Origin: Hanstruepera flava
GTDB taxonomy: Bacteria; Bacteroidota; Bacteroidia; Flavobacteriales; Flavobacteriaceae
Assembly (NCBI RefSeq): GCF_023634025.1
Contig: NZ_JALJCW010000003.1
Coordinates: 124,001-188,000 of the forward strand
Direction of reading: 5' to 3'
DNA length: 64,000 bases
The notes beneath the pieces were generated by a model, which worked only from the letters and a program-made list of their open reading frames with translations, was not told where the DNA came from and did no database searches. A program made the position numbers and the translations under genes. This document shows positions 26,456 through 36,589 of the stretch, piece by piece (within the stretch, counting starts at the first letter, position 1; each line of letters begins with the position of its first letter).

Positions 26456-27739
26456 ATGACCTACTCTAAATTACCAATTTTAATACTGATTTTAGCTGTA
26501 TTCCTTTCAGGTTGCAATAATGATGATGACTTTTCAATAAATAACCAACCAGAGCCTATTGAATTATCACCAAATGTAGAAGTTTACAATTCTAATTTGG
26601 TTGAAAATAGCTATGTATTTGCTATTGAAAATGGGGGGACAAAATCGTATTTACTAGATAAGGCTGGATTTAAAGTCTATGAATGGGAGTTAGACACTAG
26701 ATTGGGAAACGATTTAGAAATACTTCCAGACGGAAGGCTAATAGGAATGTTTAAAGTAAATGACCCTATCTTTACTTTTGGTGGAGGTGGCGGTATTGTT
26801 AAAATTTTAAACATAGATGGTAGTGTTGATTGGGAATATGAATATGCTTCAGAAAATTATATTGCCCATCATGATGTAGAGTTATTACCTAACGGAAATG
26901 TTATGTTTTTAGTTTGGGAAAGAATCCCAATGAACGAAGCTATCGCAGCTGGTGTAAACACCAATCATGATATTTTTACTGAAACCCTTATTGAAGTAAA
27001 CCCTACTTCAAATCAGATTATTTGGGAATGGCATAGTTTTGATCATATTATTCAAGATCAGTTCCCTGCTTTACCTAATTTTGGAAACCTAACAAACAAT
27101 CCCAACCTAATTAATATTAATTATAATATTATTGATAATGGCGATATTATGCACGCTAATGGCATTGACCACGACCCATTAAACAATGTTATTTACATAA
27201 GTGTCAATTATTATAGTGAAGTTTGGGTAATAGACCATAGCACTACTACTGCCCAAGCAGCTACTTCAGAAGGCGGAAACTATAACAAGGGAGGAGATCT
27301 GTTATATAGGTTTGGAAACCCTGAAACCTACAACAATGTAGGTGAACGATTATTTTACAACAATCATTTTGCCAACATACTTGAAAACAATGTGCCTGGT
27401 AATGGTAATGTTTTAATTTATATGAACGGAAGCCATATTGAACAGTCTACTGTTTATGAATTTGAAATGCCATCTGCACTTGAGTTAACACCAAACGTTA
27501 ATAATGAACCAACAGTGGTTTGGAGTTTTACGGATGATAATTTATTCTATGGTAGAATTTCTGGTGCCGTTAGGCTACAGAATGGTAATACTTTAATTTG
27601 CGAAGGCGACTATGGCTTTTGGGAAGTGTCTCCTTTAGGTGAAATTGCATGGAAATATTCTGGTGATGATGGAACGTCGTTTTGGAGATGTTATAACTAC
27701 AACCTAAATGATTCTGCTGTAACAAGTTTAGGGTTGTAA
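26456..27739 (+). CDS. Arylsulfotransferase (ASST)-like lipoprotein
   Basis: A 427-residue lipoprotein with lipobox FLSGC (Cys20) followed by an acidic linker. The rest forms a beta-propeller-like protein of the arylsulfate sulfotransferase family, with repeated blades such as LEILPDGRLIGMF, HHDVELLPNGNVMFLVWE, MHANGIDHDP and RLQNGNTLICEGDYG. His residues in HHDVE, HANGIDHD and NNHFAN are in positions expected for PAPS-independent sulfate transfer between phenols. A 6-bp inverted repeat (26396-26401/26409-26414) lies upstream. It converges on the polyprenyl synthase gene with a 3-base gap and no terminator. Confidence 0.82.
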   Translation: MTYSKLPILILILAVFLSGCNNDDDFSINNQPEPIELSPNVEVYNSNLVENSYVFAIENGGTKSYLLDKAGFKVYEWELDTRLGNDLEILPDGRLIGMFKVNDPIFTFGGGGGIVKILNIDGSVDWEYEYASENYIAHHDVELLPNGNVMFLVWERIPMNEAIAAGVNTNHDIFTETLIEVNPTSNQIIWEWHSFDHIIQDQFPALPNFGNLTNNPNLININYNIIDNGDIMHANGIDHDPLNNVIYISVNYYSEVWVIDHSTTTAQAATSEGGNYNKGGDLLYRFGNPETYNNVGERLFYNNHFANILENNVPGNGNVLIYMNGSHIEQSTVYEFEMPSALELTPNVNNEPTVVWSFTDDNLFYGRISGAVRLQNGNTLICEGDYGFWEVSPLGEIAWKYSGDDGTSFWRCYNYNLNDSAVTSLGL

Positions 27740-27742
27740 GCG

Positions 27743-28720
27743 TTATTTTTTTCGGTCAATCACATAATTAACCATAAGTTCTAAAGACGAGCGAAAAGTT
27801 GATTCTGGATACGTATCTAAGATAGCCAATGCTTGTTTTTGAAAATCTTTCATTTTTTCAATAGCATAATCTAATCCGTTATTGGCCTTCACATAAGCTA
27901 TAACCTCTTTGACTCTCGTTTTATCCTTGTTATAATTCTTTATTGAATTTATTAACCAATTTTTATCTTTCTTTGGTGCATTATTAAGAACGTGAATTAA
28001 TGGTAGCGTCATTTTCTGCTCTTTAATATCAATGCCTGTTGGTTTGCCTATTTTATCTTCACCATAATCAAACAAATCGTCTTTTATTTGAAAAGCCATC
28101 CCTATTAGCTCCCCAAATTTCCTCATACGCTCTACATCGCTAGAATCTGGTTTTACAGAAGCTGCTCCTAAACTACAACAGGCTGCAATTAGTGTTGCCG
28201 TTTTTTGTCTGATTATTTCGTAATAAACCGCTTCAGTAATATCTAGTTTTCTTGCTTTTTCAATTTGAAGCAATTCACCTTCGCTCATTTCGCGTACAGC
28301 AATTGAAATGATTTTCAGCAAATCAAAATCATTATTGTCTATTGATAAAAGCAAACCTTTAGAAAGCAAATAATCACCAACCAAAACGGCTATTTTATTT
28401 TTCCATAAGGCATTAATTGAGAAGAAGCCACGACGCCTATTACTATCATCTACTACATCGTCGTGTACTAATGTAGCTGTATGAATTAACTCTATAACAG
28501 ATGCGCCTCGATAAGTACGTTCGTTTACTTCGCCATTTGATACCATTTTGGCAACCAAAAAAACAAACATAGGGCGCATTTGCTTTCCTTTTCTGTTTAC
28601 AATATAATGCGTAATACGATTTAAGAGTGCAACTTTGGAAGACATTGACAACTGAAACTTTTGCTCGAAAAGTTCCATTTCAAAGGCAATAGGGTGTTTT
28701 ATTTGCTCTACAATTTTCAA
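27743..28720 (-). CDS. Polyprenyl diphosphate synthase
   Basis: A trans-prenyltransferase that extends allylic diphosphates with IPP, likely for the menaquinone side chain. The 325-residue protein has the first Asp-rich motif DDVVDD (87-92) followed by RRRG, and the second motif KDDLFD (213-218), plus GKQMRP near 45. The first codon of the frame is TTG (28718-28720); it is kept because the following KIVEQIKHPI is family-like, while the next ATG (28678) would remove 14 residues. Chain length cannot be assigned with certainty. Confidence 0.9.
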   Translation of the reverse strand: MKIVEQIKHPIAFEMELFEQKFQLSMSSKVALLNRITHYIVNRKGKQMRPMFVFLVAKMVSNGEVNERTYRGASVIELIHTATLVHDDVVDDSNRRRGFFSINALWKNKIAVLVGDYLLSKGLLLSIDNNDFDLLKIISIAVREMSEGELLQIEKARKLDITEAVYYEIIRQKTATLIAACCSLGAASVKPDSSDVERMRKFGELIGMAFQIKDDLFDYGEDKIGKPTGIDIKEQKMTLPLIHVLNNAPKKDKNWLINSIKNYNKDKTRVKEVIAYVKANNGLDYAIEKMKDFQKQALAILDTYPESTFRSSLELMVNYVIDRKK

Positions 28721-28803
28721 ATACCAATCTATAATTGAAGGTTAACAAACTTACTGAAAATGCACGTGAAAAACTATTCTGAAATATTGGAAAAAACCAT
28801 TCA

Positions 28804-29841
28804 CTAACTTTTATTGGCCAATTGACCACAAGCAGCATCAATGTCTTTACCTCTAGAGCGCCTAACCGTAACTGTAATATTGTTTTTTTCAAGCTGACTT
28901 ACGTAACTTTCGATAGCCTGATTGCTAGCCTGCTGAAATTCGCCATCGTCTATAGGATTATACTCTATTAAATTAACTTTACTTGGTGCAAACTTGCAAA
29001 ATTCAATTAAGGCATCAATATCCTTTTGCTTATCATTAATACCTTTCCAAACTACATATTCGTAAGTAATTCTATTTTTAGTTTTTAAGAACCAGTACTG
29101 TAAAGCCTCACGTAAATCTGTTAATGGAAAGGTAGCATTAAATGGCATGATTGAAGTTCTAACCTCATCAATAGCAGAATGTAAAGACACGGCCAATTTA
29201 AATTTAACACCATCATCGGCCATTTTTTTTATCATTTTGGGTACACCAGATGTAGATACCACAATACGTTTTGGTGACATTCCCAAACCTTCATCCGAAG
29301 TAATCTTATCAATAGCCTTTAGAACATTATTGTAATTCATAAGAGGCTCTCCCATTCCCATAAACACTATATTGCTTAACGGTCTATTGTGATATAAACG
29401 ACTTTCCTTATCAATTGCTACTACCTGATCGTAAATCTCATCAGGATTTAAATTACGCATACGTTTTAATCGAGCTGTTGCACAAAACTTACAATCTAAA
29501 CTACAACCTACTTGACTAGATACGCAAGCTGTTGTTCTATTCTTTGCTGGAATTAGTACGGACTCAACAATTAATCCGTCATGTAGTTTTACGGCATTTT
29601 TTATAGTGCCATCAGAGCTTTTCTGCATGGCATCTACCTTAATGTGGTTAATAACAAAATTTTCTTCAAGCATAGCTCGTGTTTCTTTAGATATATTTGT
29701 CATATCGTCAAAACTATGAGCCGATTTCACCCAAAGCCATTCGTAAACCTGATTTCCGCGAAAAGCTTTATCTCCTTCTTTCACGAAAAATTCACGAAGT
29801 TGCTCTTTAGATAATGCTCGAATGTCTTTTTTGTTATTCAT
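28804..29841 (-). CDS. rlmN: 23S rRNA/tRNA adenine C2-methyltransferase RlmN
   Basis: A radical-SAM enzyme that methylates C2 of A2503 in 23S rRNA and A37 of some tRNAs. The 345-residue protein carries the radical-SAM cluster motif C113-x3-C117-x2-C120 (GCSLDCKFC), the GEPL motif (MGMGEPLMNY), and the C-terminal catalytic Cys338 in DAACGQL that forms the covalent intermediate. Length and motifs are standard. It sits between queA and the polyprenyl synthase gene on the same strand. Confidence 0.96.
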   Translation of the reverse strand: MNNKKDIRALSKEQLREFFVKEGDKAFRGNQVYEWLWVKSAHSFDDMTNISKETRAMLEENFVINHIKVDAMQKSSDGTIKNAVKLHDGLIVESVLIPAKNRTTACVSSQVGCSLDCKFCATARLKRMRNLNPDEIYDQVVAIDKESRLYHNRPLSNIVFMGMGEPLMNYNNVLKAIDKITSDEGLGMSPKRIVVSTSGVPKMIKKMADDGVKFKLAVSLHSAIDEVRTSIMPFNATFPLTDLREALQYWFLKTKNRITYEYVVWKGINDKQKDIDALIEFCKFAPSKVNLIEYNPIDDGEFQQASNQAIESYVSQLEKNNITVTVRRSRGKDIDAACGQLANKS

Positions 29842-29867
29842 TTTATGTAACTACTTTAAACGTATAG

Positions 29868-29894
29868 CAAAAAAAAGCCTTGATTAACAAGGCT
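29868..29894 (-). terminator. Intrinsic terminator downstream of queA
   Basis: Reading on the minus strand, a 7-bp stem (29888-29894 with 29876-29882), 5-base loop, then a run of T (29868-29875). It ends queA transcription before rlmN. Confidence 0.82.
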
Positions 29895-29903
29895 CTCTTT
29901 GTT

Positions 29904-30953
29904 TTATAAAATTAGCATGGCATCACCATAACTATAGAATTTATATTTTTCTTTTACAGCCTCTTCATAAGCCTTTTTAATAAAATCGTGACCTGCAAAT
30001 GCAGAAGCCATCATTAACAAGGTGGATTTTGGCATATGGAAGTTGGTAATCATACAATTAGCAATACTGAAATCATAAGGAGGAAAAATAAACTTATTTG
30101 ACCAACCATTGAATTCATTTAATGTACCACTAGACGATACAGAGCTTTCAATTGAGCGCATAGCTGTAGTTCCTACGGCACACACACGCTTTTTATTTTT
30201 TATTGCTGTGTTAATTGTATTAACAGCTTTAGAATCGATTATAATCTCCTCACTATCCATTTTGTGTTTTGAAAGATCTTCAACCTCAACTGGATTAAAT
30301 GTACCTAAACCAACATGTAAAGTAACTTCAGCAAAATTTACACCCTTAATTTCCAAACGTTTTAATAAATGTTTAGAAAAGTGTAATCCAGCTGTTGGTG
30401 CAGCAACTGCACCTTCGTTTTTTGCAAAAATGGTTTGGTAGCGTTCTTCATCTTCTGGCTGTACATCTCTTTTAATATACTTTGGAAGCGGTGTTTCACC
30501 TAGTTCTGTAAGTTTTGCTCTAAAATCTCTATAAGATCCGTCATATAAAAAACGCAAAGTTCTACCCCTTGAAGTCGTATTATCGATAACCTCAGCTACT
30601 AACGATTCTTCTTCTCCAAAATATAATTTATTACCAATTCTTATTTTACGAGCAGGGTCTACCAACACATCCCAAAGACGTTGTTCTTCATTTAATTCAC
30701 GAAGTAAAAAGACTTCAATTCTTGCACCTGTCTTTTCTTTATTCCCATATAATCTTGCTGGAAACACTTTGGTGTTGTTTAAGATCATCACGTCATCTTC
30801 ATCAAAATAATCAATGATGTCTTTAAACATTTTGTGTTCAATAGTTTGATCTTTTCTATTTAAAACCATTAATCGTGATTCATCTCTATTTTCAGATGGA
30901 TACTCGGCTAATAATTCATCAGGAAGATCGAAGTTAAAATGGGATAATTTCAT
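29904..30953 (-). CDS. queA: S-adenosylmethionine:tRNA ribosyltransferase-isomerase QueA
   Basis: QueA transfers the ribosyl part of SAM to preQ1 in tRNA, forming epoxyqueuosine. The 349-residue protein shows the family signatures [12 protein letters not shown] at the start, [32 protein letters not shown] and [10 protein letters not shown]. Flanked by a consensus promoter upstream and a terminator downstream, it appears monocistronic. Confidence 0.96.
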   Translation of the reverse strand: MKLSHFNFDLPDELLAEYPSENRDESRLMVLNRKDQTIEHKMFKDIIDYFDEDDVMILNNTKVFPARLYGNKEKTGARIEVFLLRELNEEQRLWDVLVDPARKIRIGNKLYFGEEESLVAEVIDNTTSRGRTLRFLYDGSYRDFRAKLTELGETPLPKYIKRDVQPEDEERYQTIFAKNEGAVAAPTAGLHFSKHLLKRLEIKGVNFAEVTLHVGLGTFNPVEVEDLSKHKMDSEEIIIDSKAVNTINTAIKNKKRVCAVGTTAMRSIESSVSSSGTLNEFNGWSNKFIFPPYDFSIANCMITNFHMPKSTLLMMASAFAGHDFIKKAYEEAVKEKYKFYSYGDAMLIL

Positions 30954-30994
30954 ATGCCTATTATATTTTGTTTGTATTTAATTTTGCAAAGTTG

Positions 30995-31026
30995 CAAATA
31001 TACAACCTGAAAGTAGGGGTTGTCAA
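30995..31026 (-). promoter_or_regulatory. queA promoter, TTG-N21-TAnnTTTG
   Basis: On the minus strand TTG (31024-31026) precedes TATATTTG (30995-31002) by 21 bases, matching the Flavobacterium promoter consensus in both elements and spacing. Confidence 0.65.
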
Positions 31027-31041
31027 GTATTTAGGCAATTA

Positions 31042-32274
31042 TTATTCAGATACTTTAATTCCAAGGGTATTCATGTCATCCCAAAAGCTTGGGTAAGATT
31101 TAGAAACCACAGCAGCATCATTAATATTAATATCAGTTTTTAAGGCTAAAGGAGCAAAAGCCATTGCCATTCTATGGTCGTTATAAGTATCTATAAATAC
31201 ATTGCTTTTTATGGGTTTTGTAGAATGCAATAGTAAACTAGACTCGTTAGCATTTACATTTGCCCCGAGTTTTTCCAGTTCAGTTTTTAAAGCTAGTAGC
31301 CTATCGGTTTCTTTAATTTTTAATGTATGTAGTCCTGTTAGTTCACAGCTCAAACCTAAACCAAAACAAGTTACAGCAATGGTTTGTGCTATGTCTGGTG
31401 CGTCAGACAAATCCAATACGATTCGCGATGTATTATCAATATTCGCAACCTTACGAAGAACAAGTTTGTTGTTTTTGATGTTAGAAACCACTCCAAAGTG
31501 TTCATATATTTTTGTTAGTCGAGAATCACCTTGAAGACTATTTTGCCTATAGGATATCAACGCAACTTGAGCATTAATCTCACTTAAAGCTATTAAACTG
31601 AAATAGTATGATGCTGATGACCAATCACTTTCTACAGTAATTAATGTATCCTCAATTTTTGATTTTGGTTTAACAATTATTGTATTGTTTGAAAATAAGG
31701 TTTCAATTCCCAATTGGTCAAGCAGGCTCAATGTCATCTTTATATATGGGACTGATGTTATCTTACCTTCTAACGTTAGTTCAATACCGTTTTTTAATTG
31801 TGATCCTATTAGCAATAATGCCGAAATGTACTGACTACTAACATTGGCCTGGAGGTTTACTTGACGTTTTGTTAATGCTTTACCATTAATTCTTAAAGGT
31901 GGAAAGCCAATATTTTCTAAATAAGAAATATCTGCGCCTAATTGAACTAAAGCATCAACCAATATCTTTATTGGGCGTTCTTTCATTCTTGAAGAACCAG
32001 TCAGAACAACCTCTTGCCCTTGTTGCGTTGAAAAGTATGCGGTTAAAAAACGCATGGCTGTGCCTGCATGATGCACATCAACCTCTTTAGGGTTTTTAAC
32101 ACCTAGAGCCTTTTGCATGACTTTGGAATCATCTGAATTTGATAGATTATTAATTTTCAGATTTGGGAATAAAGCCTGTAGCAACAACAATCTATTAGAT
32201 TCACTTTTAGAACCCGTTATTGCAATTGTAGTATCAAGATTTGACAGTTCTGATTTTTGAAGCTTTATAGTCAT
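31042..32274 (-). CDS. aroA: 3-phosphoshikimate 1-carboxyvinyltransferase (EPSP synthase)
   Basis: AroA joins phosphoenolpyruvate to shikimate-3-phosphate, the sixth shikimate-pathway step. The 410-residue protein shows GSKSESNRLL near the N-terminus (substrate-binding Lys-Ser), HHAGTAMRFLTA, SRMKERP, SSQYISALLL, and in the C-terminal half LSDAPDIAQT and KETDRL; DTYNDHRMAMA follows. The usual NAGT motif is HAGT, as in class II-like enzymes of Bacteroidota. It ends the long minus-strand run led by pheA, 5 bases after mazG. Confidence 0.93.
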   Translation of the reverse strand: MTIKLQKSELSNLDTTIAITGSKSESNRLLLLQALFPNLKINNLSNSDDSKVMQKALGVKNPKEVDVHHAGTAMRFLTAYFSTQQGQEVVLTGSSRMKERPIKILVDALVQLGADISYLENIGFPPLRINGKALTKRQVNLQANVSSQYISALLLIGSQLKNGIELTLEGKITSVPYIKMTLSLLDQLGIETLFSNNTIIVKPKSKIEDTLITVESDWSSASYYFSLIALSEINAQVALISYRQNSLQGDSRLTKIYEHFGVVSNIKNNKLVLRKVANIDNTSRIVLDLSDAPDIAQTIAVTCFGLGLSCELTGLHTLKIKETDRLLALKTELEKLGANVNANESSLLLHSTKPIKSNVFIDTYNDHRMAMAFAPLALKTDININDAAVVSKSYPSFWDDMNTLGIKVSE

Positions 32275-32279
32275 GATAA

Positions 32280-32606
32280 CTATTTTAACTTAGCGTTGTT
32301 TTGATGACGGTCATGATCGCGCTTGGTTTTCTTGAGCATTTTTTTGGTAAAGGCTTCTTGTAAATCAATTCCGGTTTGGTTAGCTAAACACAGGACTACA
32401 AAAACCACATCTGCCAATTCCTCACCTAAATCCTTGTCTTTATCACTTTCTTTCTCGCTTTGCTCACCATAACGACGAGCAATAATGCGTGCAACTTCAC
32501 CAACCTCTTCTGTTAATTGCGCCATGTTTGTCAATTCATTAAAATACCGAACTCCATGTTCTTTAATCCAATTATCAACTTCTTTTTGCGCGTTTTCTAG
32601 ATTCAT
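32280..32606 (-). CDS. MazG-type nucleotide pyrophosphohydrolase
   Basis: A small 108-residue all-alpha NTP pyrophosphatase. The metal-binding pattern EEVGE (31-35) followed by EELADVVFVVL (E-x-x-D) matches the MazG/iMazG-like fold, which hydrolyses canonical or damaged dNTPs to monophosphates. It is packed between aroA and the DUF3857 genes with gaps of 5 bases or less, so it is probably cotranscribed. Confidence 0.88.
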   Translation of the reverse strand: MNLENAQKEVDNWIKEHGVRYFNELTNMAQLTEEVGEVARIIARRYGEQSEKESDKDKDLGEELADVVFVVLCLANQTGIDLQEAFTKKMLKKTKRDHDRHQNNAKLK

Positions 32607-32607
32607 T

Positions 32608-34623
32608 TTAGACTTTTTTAAGTACTATTTTTTCCGTTTCTTTCTCTATCATTAATTCAAAAAACCTCTTAAATTCCGGGTAATTTTCTGGAAGAATTAA
32701 TGTTTTATTCATATCCAAATTTATAGTGAATTGTAACATTTTACCATTCTCTCTTGCAAGATAAGTAAATTCTCCTTCGTTATTGTTGTATTGAATCTTT
32801 GTGTTTTTGGGCAAACTTTCTACAATATAACCATCTGGAAGCATCATGTTTACAACATATTTTTCTGATCTTGGATAAATAATATCAATAGGATAAAGCC
32901 TGGCTTCTTGTTTAAACGGATTTTCTTTTGGTTCCATAAAAATCATTGGAGACATATACAACTTATCTCCTATTTCTTCTATAGCATTCTCTAGGTGGTA
33001 ATCATATGAATACATAATTGGTTTACTTAATTCTTTACCACCACTTATCTCTAAATTTGAAATTTCTATTTCACCTTTATCTTCTTCTAATTTTTGAATA
33101 TGAAGTTCGTTATTGATATTGTTATATTGTTCTCGAAAATCAAATGCTAAGTGATTGGTTAAATGATCTCTAACTTTTCCATCAATTGATAAATCATCGT
33201 TTATTTTAATATTTAAGGATACGGTTTCTTTTGATGACGTATTACTATTTAAAGGTATCCATGCAGAGCTACCATGCTCTCGAACAATTCTTCCCTGCCA
33301 GTTTATAACATGCTCTGGTAATATATTTGCAGTTGTGTAAGGGTTAGTGGCATCCAATAAAATTAAGCCATCTTGTACTTCGATTGCTGAAATAACATAG
33401 TTAAAACCAGAACGTGTAGGCAATATTGGAATTCCATGACTTCGTGTACTTACTAGAACAGGGTTAGCTGTTAAACCTGCATAACGTAACATTGCTGTTA
33501 GCATCAAGTTAATTTCAGAAACATTGCCTGAACCTGTTTTGTAAGCACTTTTAACCCCATCGTTTGAATAAATAGAAACAAACTTATTCCATTTTACTTT
33601 TGATTTAACAAAGTTAAACACCCTTGCTGCTTTTTCCATAGGGTCATCTACACCAGCTAAAACGGCATCTAAATCATCATCAAAATAGCTTGTTTTATTG
33701 AGTTGCCCACCAAAATTATCATTTCTATATATGGTTTCAACAACTTTATCCCATGTTGTTGAATAGGTTTTTATTTCTCCATCAGGTCCTCTAAAAAAAG
33801 CATACTCCCAAGAGATTCTAGTTTGATAATTTCTTAAGTTGTCTACATAGGGCTCATAAACTAAAGCTGGTATATTAGTTTCGTGCACTTCTGTTTTACG
33901 TTCTTTAAATCTCCACTCTGAACCTTCAGTCGTGCTTGATTGGGTTCCTCGACTTGTAGTAACTCGATTTCTTGCATAGGTGTTTTCTACACGATCATAT
34001 TCTGATTCTAAAACTTCAGGGTAGTATGTTGATTTTGGGTTAACCGTTTTATTAAAATTAAAAAACTCTGGTATTCTAACTTCAAAGTCCAATTGTTTAA
34101 TTGGAATCAATTCCTGCAGAACTACATCTTCTAAAGCGATATATGGAGAATGGATGGCATATTCATATTCAATTACAACACCATCGTTGATATTAGGCAA
34201 TGTGAATTTTAGCAATTCCCAATTATCACTTTCTTTTTCCTCAAAAATGCTTTCGCTCTTTAGTTTAGTCTTTTTTACCTTACCATTTTCTAAATGGTAG
34301 GTGTAGCCTCTTAAGCTTTTTAAATCTTCTCCGCTTGAAGCTGATTGATCATATAATCTAATTTGGTGAGTTGCCCAATTATAGCCTTCTTTATCATAAA
34401 TTTTAATACGTCTGTACATAGTATTAACTTGAGTAAAACCATCATTCTGACTATATTGATAGTAGATTTCTTGATTGTGATACAAAATTGTTGCGTGAGC
34501 TGATGTGTCTTGAGAATTTCGTTTTTCTAATAACTCGTCTTTGCTAACCTTACCAAAACGATAATCTTGAGAAAAAGAATTAAAGCTAAATAATGCTATT
34601 AAAATTAAGGTGATGTTTTTCAT
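32608..34623 (-). CDS. DUF3857 protein with inactive transglutaminase-like domain
   Basis: A 671-residue exported protein with a signal peptide (1-19), an N-terminal DUF3857 beta domain (about 55-250) and a transglutaminase-like fold (about 330-430). The usual catalytic Cys site reads SGNVSEINLML (365-374), with no Cys, and the His site reads GFNYVISAI, with no His; the Asp in LLDATNP (424) remains. It is therefore probably a structural or binding paralogue. It lies one base from a sister gene that keeps its catalytic residues, a recurrent Bacteroidota pair of unknown function. Confidence 0.85.
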   Translation of the reverse strand: MKNITLILIALFSFNSFSQDYRFGKVSKDELLEKRNSQDTSAHATILYHNQEIYYQYSQNDGFTQVNTMYRRIKIYDKEGYNWATHQIRLYDQSASSGEDLKSLRGYTYHLENGKVKKTKLKSESIFEEKESDNWELLKFTLPNINDGVVIEYEYAIHSPYIALEDVVLQELIPIKQLDFEVRIPEFFNFNKTVNPKSTYYPEVLESEYDRVENTYARNRVTTSRGTQSSTTEGSEWRFKERKTEVHETNIPALVYEPYVDNLRNYQTRISWEYAFFRGPDGEIKTYSTTWDKVVETIYRNDNFGGQLNKTSYFDDDLDAVLAGVDDPMEKAARVFNFVKSKVKWNKFVSIYSNDGVKSAYKTGSGNVSEINLMLTAMLRYAGLTANPVLVSTRSHGIPILPTRSGFNYVISAIEVQDGLILLDATNPYTTANILPEHVINWQGRIVREHGSSAWIPLNSNTSSKETVSLNIKINDDLSIDGKVRDHLTNHLAFDFREQYNNINNELHIQKLEEDKGEIEISNLEISGGKELSKPIMYSYDYHLENAIEEIGDKLYMSPMIFMEPKENPFKQEARLYPIDIIYPRSEKYVVNMMLPDGYIVESLPKNTKIQYNNNEGEFTYLARENGKMLQFTINLDMNKTLILPENYPEFKRFFELMIEKETEKIVLKKV

Positions 34624-34624
34624 T

Positions 34625-36532
34625 CTATGATTTTTGTATTAACGCTATTTTAGATTTATCATATTTTATAACCTTTAACCAAAAGGCTCTAAAATCTTTG
34701 TAATCTTCTCTAGGGAAATTTCCTTTTTTTAGCAAAAACTTGCGTTTAAATAACAGTTCGTTTTCATTAATCTGTTTAACACTAAATTCATATTCTCCAA
34801 ACTTGTTACTTATGCTTATATCATCTTGTAAGGCTTCAACCTGAATTGAACTTGGCAGTTTTATTGTAAACTCATCATAATCTACAAATCCTCTATCTAC
34901 CTCAACAGGCAATTTTCTTTTCTTATATCTTGGAGGCGCTTTTGTTACCCGATTAAAAATATTTGGCTGTAAGAGCAACCTGTTACCAGCTTTTGTTGCA
35001 TATTTTAAACCTTCAATAGACACATTTTCTGTAAAAACCACATTATCCTTATCATTGGTCAAGGATTTTGATATGATTGCCAAATTATTTATATAATCCC
35101 AGTACTCTTTATAGTACAATTCTTGGTCTTTATGTGTTTTATACAATAACCTTTCATGGGTTCTATACTGACTGCCTAAAGATTCTAAATTAACTTCGGC
35201 AACTATATTTCCAGAGGCATCCAATTCAACTGTTGCCTTGGTATTTAAAATATTATCATCATCCTTATAAACTGTTGTGTGTACAATTTCCCCTCCTTTG
35301 GGTGTAATTATCAAAGCATCTCTATCATCAGTGAAATTGGCTATATAACCAAAAGGAACAGTTTGACTTGTACATTCCAGCCAAACATAATCTCCATTAT
35401 TTGGCAGACAAAGTATAGCATGATTTCCCTGTGTAGCTGAAAACTCTTTGTCAATATTTCTGATATCTTCGTCTCCATAAATTATAGTATAATATGATGG
35501 CACACCTACTTCGTCCAATAATGATTTGGTATAATTTGTAAGTGCCTTGCAATCACCATAACCCAATCTATCTACATCTGAAGCATACATGGGCTTCCAA
35601 CCACCAATACCTACTTGCACACTTATATACCGCGTTTTACTTTGCATGTATTCATAGACAATTTTAGCTTTCTCTAAATTTGTTGTAGCACTAGCCGTTA
35701 GGGCATTTATTTCTGTTTTAACAGTCTCGGGCAATTCTTGTGTTCCAGTAATTAATTTGTCGTTCATCCATTGTCCAAAATCTGTCCAGTTATTATTAAC
35801 TCCTTTTACACCTTCCATATCAAATTCAGTTAGCGCAGCTTTTAAATTAGGTGCAAACGTTTTATAGGGAGGACTATACGATTCTGGCGCAATTGACATT
35901 AAATTTGAAGCTTTGTAGTGAAAATCATTAAGCTTTTCAATCTTGTAATCTTCAAAGTTTTCTGTCTTAATTTTAACTGTAGAGCTCGAATTATTGATAA
36001 TTTGATATTCTGCGTTTTGTGTACTTGAATAATATCCTTCAATTGGGTACCATGATGGCAAAAATGCAGTTGTACGATAATCTACTTCAGATTCATAAAC
36101 AATAGTATAAGGATAGTTAATTGGTGTATAATCTAAATATTTTACTCTATTGTCTGAATACAACGAAATCCCATCAACAGCGCTTTCATCAATAAAGTCT
36201 TTTTCTTTAAATTTTTTTATTTCATTTCCTTTGGCGTCATAAACTCTAGCCTCAAGGTTGCGAATACTAACATTATTGCTATAAGACTCATAAGTTCCTA
36301 TATCAGAATCTCCGTATTTATTAAATACTGTAATAATTCTATTATTGTTAACAACCATATGGTTGTAATCTTTTATCTCTATTACCATCTTATTTTGACG
36401 CACAACAGAATTGGCTTTAATTTTTAATTGGAATGGAATAGAATCTGAAATGAGCAAAGCACTTTCTTGAGCTATAGAAATATGAAAACAAATAATAGCA
36501 AAAAATACTAGAAGGTTGGTTGGTTTGGGCAT
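34625..36532 (-). CDS. DUF3857 and transglutaminase domain protein, catalytic residues intact
   Basis: A 635-residue exported protein with a signal peptide (about 1-21) and an N-terminal DUF3857 domain. The transglutaminase-like domain has Cys328 (GYGDCKALT), His371 (GNHAILC) and an acidic third residue at E386 (WLECTS). The C-terminal region is beta-rich. The fold suggests a periplasmic protease or amidase/cross-linking activity, but the substrate is unknown. It is tandem with the Cys-less paralogue. Confidence 0.87.
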   Translation of the reverse strand: MPKPTNLLVFFAIICFHISIAQESALLISDSIPFQLKIKANSVVRQNKMVIEIKDYNHMVVNNNRIITVFNKYGDSDIGTYESYSNNVSIRNLEARVYDAKGNEIKKFKEKDFIDESAVDGISLYSDNRVKYLDYTPINYPYTIVYESEVDYRTTAFLPSWYPIEGYYSSTQNAEYQIINNSSSTVKIKTENFEDYKIEKLNDFHYKASNLMSIAPESYSPPYKTFAPNLKAALTEFDMEGVKGVNNNWTDFGQWMNDKLITGTQELPETVKTEINALTASATTNLEKAKIVYEYMQSKTRYISVQVGIGGWKPMYASDVDRLGYGDCKALTNYTKSLLDEVGVPSYYTIIYGDEDIRNIDKEFSATQGNHAILCLPNNGDYVWLECTSQTVPFGYIANFTDDRDALIITPKGGEIVHTTVYKDDDNILNTKATVELDASGNIVAEVNLESLGSQYRTHERLLYKTHKDQELYYKEYWDYINNLAIISKSLTNDKDNVVFTENVSIEGLKYATKAGNRLLLQPNIFNRVTKAPPRYKKRKLPVEVDRGFVDYDEFTIKLPSSIQVEALQDDISISNKFGEYEFSVKQINENELLFKRKFLLKKGNFPREDYKDFRAFWLKVIKYDKSKIALIQKS

Positions 36533-36589
36533 GCTAAAAAATTATGGACATAAAAATATAATTATTTTTAAAAGTCTCTTAAGGAAAGC

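Noticed and set aside
28680-28892. 70-residue minus-strand ORF between the polyprenyl synthase and rlmN
   Set aside because: It overlaps the end of rlmN in another frame and has no family-like sequence or start signal; treated as a shadow.
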